Assembly (NCBI RefSeq): GCF_003114815.1
Contig: NZ_BFAZ01000012.1
Span: 879-64,482, forward strand
Direction: 5' to 3'
DNA: 63,604 nucleotides
Source: Leptospira ellinghausenii
GTDB lineage: Bacteria > Spirochaetota > Leptospiria > Leptospirales > Leptospiraceae
In this document: positions 56,317-63,604 of the stretch, one piece after another
Numbering within the stretch: the stretch's first letter is position 1
Layout of the letters: every line of letters starts with the position of its first letter
The notes under the pieces: model-generated
Database searches by the model: none
What the model was told of the DNA's origin: nothing
Seen by the model: only the letters and a program-made list of their open reading frames with translations
Position numbers and translations under genes: made by a program

Positions 56317-58278
56317 TTAATTGTTATCAGCAGGTTCTAAAGCGTATTCACTATTGAGTAATTTAAAGAATACTGTGTTTCTATTTAAGGCCAGTTTATA
56401 TATATCTTCATAAGAATAGATTTCTATTCGTATGTCGACATAGTCAGGTGCGGAAGTTTTATTAAAGCCAATGGAAAATTTTTCATTAAAATAATATGAG
56501 GATTCTAAAAATGGTATTTTATTTGGAACACCTGCTATATTATTTGAACTTAGTTCTTTATAAATATCACTTTTTCGAGCTAGTATAATTCCTGAATATA
56601 GGACTTGGCTTGGATTAATATCCCAATCGAGTAACTTAACTGGTTCCTTGTAAAACTGAGTTGCATATCTTTTTACTTGGGCAACCATACTTTCATATTT
56701 ATCGCCTGAATTATGTGCTTTGGATGTAGATTTTAACTCTAATATTAATAACTCTTTAGTCTGTTCAGGGTCATCTAGCCATAAATATATATCTGAAAGT
56801 TCTTTTCCCTTTTGAGAGCTGAGAGCTTTAAAAGAAGAGGAGAATATAGTGTATTTATCATCGAGAATCCATAAATTGTGAAGGTGGTTAATTTTGTCTG
56901 AATGATCCAATGTTTCCTTACGTTTTAAAAAAAGGTCGTGAATTTCATCTTCTAATTCAGATTTAACTTCTCCATCTTGATCATATCTTTTTATTAGGTC
57001 ATGTAATTTATTTAAAACACGATTTCTATGGTTAACATATATATTGAGACTAGAGTTTAAGAGTTTTTCAGAGTCTTCGTTATCCACTTCAGAACTTGTC
57101 CAGTATCTTTTTTCTGCTCTTCCTTTGTTTTCGATTGCATAATCGATAATTTCTTTTTCTTCTAGAACTCTATTCGAATTTAAGGTTCTTTCTTCATCTA
57201 TGAATACAGCAATTGAATGATATTTTTCTTTTATTGTTTTTAAGTTTTTTTCGGTTTTCTTTCTATTGGCTGTAATTTCGTTCTTAAAATGATGGTCTAA
57301 GGTCTCTGACATTTTGTTTTGTATTTGGTTAACATGAGATTGTGAGATTTCAATTTTATCTCCCTTTTGGTCAACATTTTGATCAAAATAGTCTGATGTT
57401 AAATACCAATCGTAAGCTTTGGTTAAATCAATTTCATATTCCAGTCTTCCGACTTCAAGATCCGCCTGTAGCTGTCGCGCAAAGCATTTTATTGATTGTT
57501 TGAATTTCGGGCTATCTTCTTTTTCTATTAACCAGAGTTTGAATTGGTGATTTTGGGTAATGTCAGAATCAAAGTTTACTTTAAACTGAATTGAGGTAAT
57601 TTTGTTTTCAATATATTTTTTGTTTATTTTGACATTACTGTTGTTATAATCAATTTCTAAAGTTAATTTTTCATTGTTGATAATAAAGGGAAAAAAGTTT
57701 TCTATGAAATAGTTTCGTAATTTTTCAATATCATCATATTTGTAGATAAAGGTTTCTAATCTTTTGAAACTTTGCTGTTTAGTGAATCTCATTGTCAACT
57801 TCGTTGAAGTTGTTGTTAAGTTTGTTTTTTTTCCACTATCTCGTTCAATGTCAAAAAGTGTCGGACCTGTATCTGGATAATTGAATTCTTGAATTTTGTA
57901 GTCTCCATTCTCCTCATGAACTGATGTAAAATGTGCGTAATCAGTAAAGTAGACTATTGCAAGTCTGCCTTGACCGAGTGGTTGTAGGTTTAGATTTTTT
58001 TTTTCGGAATTTTGTAGATCTAAATGGGTAAAATATTTCCTATTTAAAATATTGAATCCCTCGCCATTATCAATAACTGTAATCTCAGCTTCGCTCTCTT
58101 TGAACTGTATTTCTACTTTGATATGTGGCTTATATTTATTTGATTTATCTTTAGATTGTTTTATCAGTGTTGCGTGTATTGAATTTGATACAGTCTCTCT
58201 AATTAAATATCCGAATTTTTCTCTTGAATTTTTGTAGATTTTTTCGGATCGATAGTATACTTGAGACTTTTGTTCCAT
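56317..58278 (-). CDS. MORC-like GHKL ATPase with C-terminal nuclease-like motif
   Basis: A 653-residue protein from ATG 58278 (MEQKSQVYY, RBS CAGGA); an in-frame start at 58401 would lie inside the repeat. GHKL ATPase motifs: N box RETVSNSIHA (about 27-36), G1 DNGEGF (70-75), G2 LGQGRLAIV (101-109). A transducer-like middle follows, with a long helical region (280-430). Near 507-516 ELLILELKSTSKAH gives an E-x-K as in PD-(D/E)XK nucleases. GHKL ATPases with such tails (paraMORC type) occur in restriction-like defence. It is the only gene of its cassette. Defence role inferred. Confidence 0.65.
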   Translation of the reverse strand: MEQKSQVYYRSEKIYKNSREKFGYLIRETVSNSIHATLIKQSKDKSNKYKPHIKVEIQFKESEAEITVIDNGEGFNILNRKYFTHLDLQNSEKKNLNLQPLGQGRLAIVYFTDYAHFTSVHEENGDYKIQEFNYPDTGPTLFDIERDSGKKTNLTTTSTKLTMRFTKQQSFKRLETFIYKYDDIEKLRNYFIENFFPFIINNEKLTLEIDYNNSNVKINKKYIENKITSIQFKVNFDSDITQNHQFKLWLIEKEDSPKFKQSIKCFARQLQADLEVGRLEYEIDLTKAYDWYLTSDYFDQNVDQKGDKIEISQSHVNQIQNKMSETLDHHFKNEITANRKKTEKNLKTIKEKYHSIAVFIDEERTLNSNRVLEEKEIIDYAIENKGRAEKRYWTSSEVDNEDSEKLLNSSLNIYVNHRNRVLNKLHDLIKRYDQDGEVKSELEDEIHDLFLKRKETLDHSDKINHLHNLWILDDKYTIFSSSFKALSSQKGKELSDIYLWLDDPEQTKELLILELKSTSKAHNSGDKYESMVAQVKRYATQFYKEPVKLLDWDINPSQVLYSGIILARKSDIYKELSSNNIAGVPNKIPFLESSYYFNEKFSIGFNKTSAPDYVDIRIEIYSYEDIYKLALNRNTVFFKLLNSEYALEPADNN

Positions 58279-58335
58279 AAATTCCTGTATTTCATATTTT
58301 GAAATATGTATTGTAGTGTGAATAGCCGAAATTTC

Positions 58336-58495
58336 GTATAATAAACTAAACTTTCGAAATTCCCCAACCCTAAGTCCCACCGGGACATTAGGGACCCGCA
58401 TGTAGCTTGCGAACGCAAGGCGAATGCCAGAAGGGGAATTTGCCGAAATCCGAGCTAGGGCTTGTCTCGAAGTCTAGCGGTATGTCGCTTTTACT
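58336..58495 (-). repeat. attC-like site, worn arms (site B2)
   Basis: Inside matches A1-A3 (CCCTAAGTCCC, GACATTAGGGAC, GCATGTAGCTTGCG, GAATGCCAGAAGGGGAATTTG). The arms have decayed to GTATAAT and TTTACTC. Bases 58490-58503 still pair with 60735-60748 at the end of the next cassette (13 of 14). Confidence 0.65.
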
Positions 58496-58949
58496 CGCAA
58501 TGCTTGTTTAGAGATTTTTACTGAATGCTCTTAAATTTATGTTGATTCGGACTTGAAATTCCTGATGAAGTAATTTTGCCAAAAGAGTATAACCATATCG
58601 AATTAAATCTGAATCTATGGATACTCCTGTTGATTTGTGTGCAATTTCATTTCTTAGTTTACGTATTTTATCAATTATTTTCAATTCGTCAAAAGTTAGT
58701 TGACCGTTTAATTCTAAAAGATTTGAGACAATTGATGTCGTAAAGTCCTTACCTGTAAGAAATTCTTTTCTCTTTTTATTTATATTCGGTTTACTATTTA
58801 AATTTACTTCCCATTTTCTATTTAACATTCTTTCTATGCTAAAGTATAATAAAGTTAAGGCTATTTGGTTATTTCCTTGTTTGAAGTTCGTAAGCGTGAC
58901 CTGCCCCCATTTTCAGTACCAATGGATAAGTTAGTTTTCTCATAACATT

Positions 58950-59753
58950 TCAACCATAAGATCGTTTAAACTCAGAAGGAGTCAAGTAATTCAATGAAGA
59001 GTGAAGACGCTCGTCGTTGTATTCCTTTTGGAAAATTCGCAAAGCGTCGGTTAACTCTCTTTGATTTTTAAAGTAGTGTAGATTCAAACACTCATCTCTA
59101 AGTTTACCATTGAAACTTTCTATAAATGCATTTTGTGTTGGTTTTCCTTTTTCAATAAAGTGAATTTCTATCCCCTTATCTTCTGCCCATTTCTGGAAGT
59201 CCTTGGATGTAAATTCTGTTCCATTATCCAAAACAAATGCTCTTGGAAGTCTTTCGAGGGTGTTTAAATATCTGATCAACTTTTCTGACGAAAAAGTAAA
59301 CTCTGCCTGAAGTATGGTATTCTCTCTTGTTAAATGATCAATACCTGTTAAAATTCTTTGCTTTCTTCCATCAATCGTCCGTTCGAAAACAAAGTCCATT
59401 GACCAAACTTCGTTTGAATTCTTAGGCAATGGTAGTTGCTGTGATGATGCATTTCTTTTCTTTCGCTTCGGTTTTGTCCTTATTTTAAGCCCTTCTAAGC
59501 AATATAGTCGATATACTTTCTTATGATTGATTGTCCTACCCGACCTTCTTAACCTTTGGTAAATTCGTCGATAGCCTTCCCGTTTCCATCGAAAAGCTAG
59601 TCTTCGAATTTCGTTCATTGTCTCTTCGTCAATAGCTTTCGGCTGATAATAATAACTTGATTTAGGAAGAAGAACAACATCTAGGCTTCTGTTTAGAGAA
59701 AGTCCCTCTTCAACTAGCAGATCAACTGCTCTCTCCTTCGTTGATCTGCTCAA
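58950..59753 (-). CDS. IS3-family transposase OrfB
   Basis: A 267-residue protein. The HTH_21 region (RRLAFRWKREGYRRIYQRLRRSG) is followed by the rve DDE core: VWSMDFVFERT, FVLDNGTEFTS and NAFIESFNGKLRDECLN. It ends RLHSSLNYLTPSEF. Intact. Its start overlaps OrfA by 4 bases; in the family the two are joined by frameshift or translated by coupling. Confidence 0.9.
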   Translation of the reverse strand: MSRSTKERAVDLLVEEGLSLNRSLDVVLLPKSSYYYQPKAIDEETMNEIRRLAFRWKREGYRRIYQRLRRSGRTINHKKVYRLYCLEGLKIRTKPKRKKRNASSQQLPLPKNSNEVWSMDFVFERTIDGRKQRILTGIDHLTRENTILQAEFTFSSEKLIRYLNTLERLPRAFVLDNGTEFTSKDFQKWAEDKGIEIHFIEKGKPTQNAFIESFNGKLRDECLNLHYFKNQRELTDALRIFQKEYNDERLHSSLNYLTPSEFKRSYG

Positions 59754-60016
59754 AACTTTTTTCCCAAAACATTCTTAATTGCTTGGATTTCGAGAGCCAT
59801 GTCAGCTACCAATCTTTTGAGATTTGAATTTTCCTGCTCGAGTGCCTTCATCTTCTTGATTTCGCTAAGCTCCATTCCTCCATACTTGTTACGCCAGCGA
59901 TAAAATGTTTGTTCAGTGATTCCGTATTTTCTTGAAAGTTCCTTGATTGGAATACCTGTTTCTGCTTCCTTTAATATCCGAAAAATCTCGCTTTCTTCTA
60001 TCTTCTTTCTTGCCAT
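59750..60016 (-). CDS. IS3-family transposase OrfA
   Basis: An 88-residue HTH protein (HTH_8 type): IFRILKEAETGIPIKELSRKYGITEQTFYRWRNKYGG, then a leucine-zipper-like end (MKALEQENSNLKRLVADMALEI). Binds the IS ends. Typical length. Confidence 0.88.
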   Translation of the reverse strand: MARKKIEESEIFRILKEAETGIPIKELSRKYGITEQTFYRWRNKYGGMELSEIKKMKALEQENSNLKRLVADMALEIQAIKNVLGKKF

Positions 60017-60742
60017 AATGCTCTCTCCTTAATATCGGAGAAAACTAACTTAAATATCGGTGCAGTTTTTGGGGAGCAGGTCAAGCGATCTATAAATGTC
60101 GTCTAGGTGTTGGAATAATTCTTTATTTTTGTATACTAGAGAAAAAATAATAAAGGCATGATTGATCGTTTCAGCTGATATTATTTGTCGCTCGTAAAAT
60201 ATTTCATCCACAAGTAGAGATTTACTTAAATCTAATTTGAAAACGTCTCTTGCATTAAAAAATTTAGATGAATATCCATGAACTGGAGCAGAGGAATTCA
60301 TTATATGTTTGTTATCAAATTGAAATCTTAAAACATTTAGATAATTTACTTCTAATAACTGAATACTTGAATTATTTTCTAAAGAAACTAATGAAGAATC
60401 AATTATTAATTGCAGTATATTTAATGCTTTAAAGTATTCTCCCCAAAAATTTTCTCTTTCCATCATTTTTACTTTTGGAAAATTTAAGGATCTGCCAATT
60501 TTAGTTCCGATTGATTCGAGTTTAGTAATGCTTAATGCAATTAACCCGTCTTGCCATGCTTTTATTTTTATTTCAGAATCAAGATGTTGATTTGTTACAA
60601 GGTTTATTGAAGATTTATAACTGGATTCATCAAACGGTTCAATTTGGGGTAATTTGTCTATCCAGAATGGTCGTGCTGTGTAAAATCCACAGTAGTTAGT
60701 TTTTATCATTTTTTTTCCTTAATTTTTAATTTCTAGCATTGC

Positions 60743-60904
60743 GACTAACAAACTAGGCTTACTGAAATTGTCCGACCCTGAGTCCCGGATGGGACGTTAG
60801 GGACGGGCACGTCGCTTGCGGATACAAGCAAGTGACAGGAGGACAATTTGGCGGAGCCCAAGCGAAGGCTCGTCTTGAAGCGAAGCAGTAAGTGTCTGTT
60901 ATGC
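60743..60904 (-). repeat. attC-like site (site B3)
   Basis: Left arm GACTAAC (60743-60749), right arm GTTATGC (60898-60904), internal blocks as in A2 and A3 (CCCTGAGTCCCGG, GACGTTAGGGAC, CAGGAGGACAATTTGGCG). The left arm belongs to the HEPN cassette; the right arm to the next one. Confidence 0.7.
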
Positions 60905-60915
60905 GCCGTATTTTT

Positions 60916-62424
60916 TTAGTATATTCCGTGCTGAAATGTTGCATACAAAGGTAAGTTAAGAGTAGTTTCTTCTCTGTTAGGTTCAATTGCCAATATTGAA
61001 TAATACAAAGCTGCTTTTACACGTTGGCAAAGGTCTAACCATTTAATTTTAAGATCGTCATTAGATATTTCCTCTTCATTCATAGGATTACGTAACACAG
61101 TAACTTTAACAAAAGAATGGGTTAATCGATTTCTTATGGATTTAAATGAGTGAAAAATTTCGTTTCTTTGAAAATCTAATGCTAAGGAGTGCAGTGCTAA
61201 TAATTGTTTTTTTTTCTCTTGTTTCAATATTGTTTTAAATTCTGTTGATGTGAGCCAGTTGAAATATAAATCTTGTGATGATTCTATGCTTTTAAAATAG
61301 AACCGAATTAGATGGGCTATCTTGTCGAGACAATTGCTAAGTAGAGTAAATGATGCCTTAATTTTTCCGTATCTATGAGAATTGCGGGAATAATCTAATG
61401 CATAAATGAAATTCACATTATTATCATAATTTCTTAATGAAATATCCGAGCTTTCAAAGTAAATTAAACGTGCAGTTGAGAAATCTTCTAAAATTTGATT
61501 AAATATTTGAAATGTATAATATGTTTTTTTTGACATGCCTGGACTTTGTAAGGATTCTTCAAGTGATTCTATGGCATGTGGAAAAAAGGAATCCCTTAGA
61601 CTATCTTTATCATAATAGTATCCTAAATCAAAGTTAAGGTATAGGTTATTAGTAATGCAAAAGCGTTGATATTTACTCATTAGAAAAGGTGGATTTTTAG
61701 CTTTAATTGCCTTTAATTCTCGAACAGAAAGATAGTTTTCGATATACTTTATATTTTCTTGCACGAACGTAAGTATACCTTCTCCCGCAATCGAAACTAG
61801 TCGCGGATCATCTAAAGATCGATTTAAATTCTCATGGGCCTTTTTTAATAGTAGAGTTGGTTTATGCTCCGATGGATATAATTTAATATAGGATAACCAT
61901 CCAGTTGCTTGATTAACCAGAGCAATTCCAAAATTTGGATCAACTTCAAGTATTTCATCATATATAAGTAAGGCTTCGTAGATTCTTCCGTAAGTCTTCA
62001 GCACATTTGCGTAATTTGTCCGAGAGCGTAAAAAATAGTCTTTATCGTCTGCTGAAACTTTTAGAAGTGCTTTTGCGCCCTTTCGGAAACAATCTGAATC
62101 AATAAGAATGTTGAAAGAATCGTGAGATTGTATTTTAAGTTGTCCCAATCTTAAATAAGTATTTCCCATATCGAAATTAGATTTATTAGATTCAATGTAT
62201 GTTTCATTCATCCTTGAAATAGCACATTTCAATACTTTTTCAGAGTTTATATCAAATCCAATATCGGAAATAAAGCCATTAATTGAATTTGCATAATATT
62301 CATTTGATCGAAATTTTCTTTCGTTCTGAGAAAGCCATTCAAAAAATTGACCCTCGCTAAGATCCTTCTCCTGAACCTTATTATATAGTTTAGAATATTC
62401 TTTCTTTATTTCTGATTTATCCAT
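60916..62424 (-). CDS. TPR protein with LA2681-type HEPN domain
   Basis: A 502-residue protein. Residues 100-200 look TPR-like (NVLKTYGRIYEALLIYDEILEVDPNFGIAL). The C-terminal third fits the HEPN family named after Leptospira interrogans LA2681: YALDYSRNSHRYGKIKASFTLL, CLDKIAHLIRFYF, and IRNRLTHSFVKV with the R-N-x3-H motif. HEPN domains of this kind are usually RNases in toxin or defence systems. It is the only gene of its cassette; the far end of the cassette was lost to the IS481 relic. Family call fairly good; target RNA unknown. Confidence 0.7.
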   Translation of the reverse strand: MDKSEIKKEYSKLYNKVQEKDLSEGQFFEWLSQNERKFRSNEYYANSINGFISDIGFDINSEKVLKCAISRMNETYIESNKSNFDMGNTYLRLGQLKIQSHDSFNILIDSDCFRKGAKALLKVSADDKDYFLRSRTNYANVLKTYGRIYEALLIYDEILEVDPNFGIALVNQATGWLSYIKLYPSEHKPTLLLKKAHENLNRSLDDPRLVSIAGEGILTFVQENIKYIENYLSVRELKAIKAKNPPFLMSKYQRFCITNNLYLNFDLGYYYDKDSLRDSFFPHAIESLEESLQSPGMSKKTYYTFQIFNQILEDFSTARLIYFESSDISLRNYDNNVNFIYALDYSRNSHRYGKIKASFTLLSNCLDKIAHLIRFYFKSIESSQDLYFNWLTSTEFKTILKQEKKKQLLALHSLALDFQRNEIFHSFKSIRNRLTHSFVKVTVLRNPMNEEEISNDDLKIKWLDLCQRVKAALYYSILAIEPNREETTLNLPLYATFQHGIY

Positions 62425-62623
62425 TGAATTGTATATAGTTGAAGGTATGATTTCAACACATGGTTAACGATTACACTTCAGAAGAAGGGTAATACTTTTT
62501 AGTAACCTTTCTTGGTATATGAACTTTGTATGAATTGGAATTAGTATTAATCAAGGAAAAATTTTGATCGATAGTTCCTAACTTATTATTTCCAAACCAA
62601 ACATAAACGGAATCGATATCTTT

Positions 62624-63320
62624 TTAAATCCCGACATTAAAACCGTTGAATGTATTTCCTACCATGATGAGATGTCCGTTCCAGTTAATGCAACCTCTCT
62701 TGTTAAAAAGTCTTTGTTTGAATCCAAATGGATACGCGATAAGAAGCTCAGCATTAGGATAAAAAAGCCTGTGAGATTTAACATAGATTTGTTCTGGAGT
62801 TTTCATATTAAGAGCCTCATGCGGTATATTTCTAATAAAATCGATTCTCCATTTATCGAAGAGGTTTTGGAGTAGAGTATGATTTCCAACGCTTCCATGT
62901 TGTAGTTCACGAGCTATGTCTCTATGCATTCTTTCATGAGCGCCATTTTGGTAAGGTTTACTCGGTTGGATACAATCGCGCGATACCAAGGGAGAGCCAC
63001 CAAAGAGATTGCATCGAAGCGAAAGGCGGACCATTGTCAGAGCGAATGACATCAGGTAGTTCATATATAGAGAATAACCTAATAAATTCAGCCTTAACGG
63101 AAGTGATGTCACCTTTCTTAAGAGTTTTAATAGAGAGAAGGAATTTGGAGAAATCAGCTCTAATCGTGAGAGTACTGACTTTCTATCTGTCAGGAGTATA
63201 CCTCAATTCTTTGAAGTCAACAGTCCAAACGTGGTTAGGACTTGTAGCTTTCTCAGGCATAGAGATTCTTTGACCCGCATTTGCGAGTCTCTTTTTTCTC
63301 TTAGTCTCTCGTAATCCTGC
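62624..63320 (-). pseudogene. IS481-family transposase relic
   Basis: The pieces align with an IS481 transposase. VWTVDFKELRYTPDR carries an in-frame TAG after it. VIRSDNGPPFASMQSLWWLSLGI ends in a frameshift to CIQPSKPYQNGAHERMHRDIA. The last block is IPHEALNMKTPEQIYVKS. The N-terminus is missing and the relic abuts the half attC-like site at 63330. Different from the two copies at 8-10 kb. Confidence 0.7.
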
Positions 63321-63329
63321 TTTTTTATG

Positions 63330-63397
63330 GAGGAGAATGTGGCGTAGCCCGAACGAGGTTGATAGTGCCGAAGTGAAGCGTATTCCCGAAGTTATAT
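63330..63397 (-). repeat. Half of an attC-like site (site B4)
   Basis: The right half of a site: GGAGGAGAATGTGGCGTAGC, then CCGAACGAGG and GTGCCGAAGTGAAGCG, ending in the arm GTTATAT (63391-63397). The left half was removed with the IS481 insertion or deletion. It opens the last cassette of the window. Confidence 0.6.
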
Positions 63398-63431
63398 GCA
63401 GTGTTCAACAAATTCAACTTTCGACTTTAAT

Positions 63432-63604
63432 CTAAGTTATAAGCGATTGAGTGTAATCTATAAAAGCTTTTCTTATTGATAAATTTAAAGTTCTTATATT
63501 TTCAAATTGATCCACATTGATGGAAATTTTTTGAAAAGATTCTATTGGGTCTATGCTTGCGCCTAAAATTGAGTTATAATTTGTATTCCAGTTCAGATGA
63601 AAAC
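63432..63604 (-). CDS. C-terminal end of the next cassette gene (partial)
   Basis: The only open frame after the half site: 57 codons, ...GASIDPIESFQKISINVDQF...IRKAFIDYTQSLIT, with the stop at 63432 close to the cassette end, as in the other cassettes. The gene continues past the window. No domain can be seen in this piece. Confidence 0.4.
   Translation of the reverse strand, partial: FHLNWNTNYNSILGASIDPIESFQKISINVDQFENIRTLNLSIRKAFIDYTQSLIT

Larger units (their letters stand above)
58897..60083 (-). mobile_element. IS3-family (IS407-type) element with 4-bp target duplication
   Basis: 1187 bp. Ends TGACCTGCCCCC (left) and GGGGAGCAGGTCA (right) are inverted repeats. The direct repeat AGCG flanks it (58893-58896 and 60084-60087). 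IS407-type elements make 4-bp duplications, which agrees. Both transposase frames are open. Confidence 0.85.
58508..60709 (-). pseudogene. HEPN-like gene interrupted by an IS3-family element
   Basis: Without 58897-60083 and one copy of the 4-bp duplication AGCG, the two parts join into one open frame of 336 codons. It runs from ATG 60709 through ...LDDIYRSL then TNFKQGNNQIALTLLYFSIER to MLNRKWEV and the stop at 58508. The C-terminal half has GNNQIALTLLYFSIERML and IRKLRNEIAHKS, the R-x4-6-H pattern of HEPN-like proteins; the N-terminal half is not recognised. HEPN proteins are often RNases in defence or toxin systems. It is the only original gene of its cassette. Confidence 0.7.

Noticed and set aside
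58279..58401. N-terminal extension of the GHKL ATPase from an ATG at 58401
   Set aside because: These codons fall in the attC-like site; homologous repeat sequence elsewhere is non-coding, and the ATG at 58278 has an RBS.
1..63604. CRISPR arrays, tRNA and rRNA genes
   Set aside because: Looked for short regularly spaced repeats and cloverleaf-like segments; the only regular repeats are the cassette sites, which flank single or paired genes rather than spacers.
1..63604. The window as a complete circular plasmid
   Set aside because: The right end stops inside a gene and the left end starts inside an attC-like site; joining them does not give a sensible junction, so this is a piece of a larger molecule.

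Overview
The window is AT-rich spirochaete DNA, most likely from a Leptospira species. This is an inference from several clues: a HEPN protein of the family named after Leptospira gene LA2681, many small lipoproteins with spirochaete-type lipoboxes, Cus-type metal operons linked to a class III nucleotide cyclase, and codon use rich in TTA, AAA and GAA. No rRNA, tRNA, core chromosomal gene or CRISPR array was seen. The ParA/ParB pair, two plasmid-type HTH initiator-like proteins, a Rep-like HUH protein and toxin-antitoxin genes make it accessory DNA, either a plasmid or an integrated plasmid/genomic island.

Layout. (1) 1-6360 is an array of single- or two-gene cassettes, all on the minus strand, separated by about 140-165 bp imperfect palindromes. 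I interpret these as integron attC-like sites with no integrase visible (a CALIN-like array). Each cassette's two outer ends are complementary to each other over 14-18 bp, as expected for excisable integron cassettes. The cargo is a WYL/TerB-like membrane protein, a TIR protein with a small membrane partner, a nuclease-fold-like protein, a membrane/coiled-coil protein and a Sll1717-type P-loop ATPase. (2) 6361-10730 holds three insertion sequences: one with long direct repeats, one intact IS481, and one IS481-like copy killed by two nonsense codons. (3) 10907-32140 is a copper/silver-type resistance island, all on the minus strand: CusCBA, a second CusBA, CopA with YHS and metal-binding domains, a P2-type ATPase, small periplasmic proteins, a methyltransferase and a nucleotide cyclase. 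It is split by about 2.2 kb of decayed DNA. (4) 32.5-43 kb is the plasmid-maintenance zone: two paralogous HTH proteins, parAB, the AbiE type IV toxin-antitoxin pair with a palindromic operator, a HipBA relic and several broken lipoprotein genes. (5) 43-56 kb holds a duplicated XRE-regulator/lipoprotein module, a MORN lipoprotein, an HUH-like domain fused to an SF2 helicase and its apparently inactive paralogue, a tyrosine recombinase under a consensus promoter with a palindromic operator, an overlapping three-gene operon with a phosphoesterase, and a 506-residue polymerase-like protein with family-A-type motifs. (6) 56170-63604 is a second cassette array, again all on the minus strand: a MORC-like GHKL ATPase with a C-terminal nuclease-like motif, a HEPN-like gene split by an IS3-family element with a 4-bp target duplication, a TPR/LA2681-type HEPN protein, an IS481 relic and the start of another cassette.

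Taken together, a resistance and plasmid core is flanked by two segments of cassette array whose cargo looks like anti-phage defence. The strongest leads are the cassette array itself, the TIR plus membrane-protein cassette, the MORC-like cassette, the HUH-SF2 fusion and the polymerase-like protein. Functions are inferred from motifs read by eye; no database search was possible.
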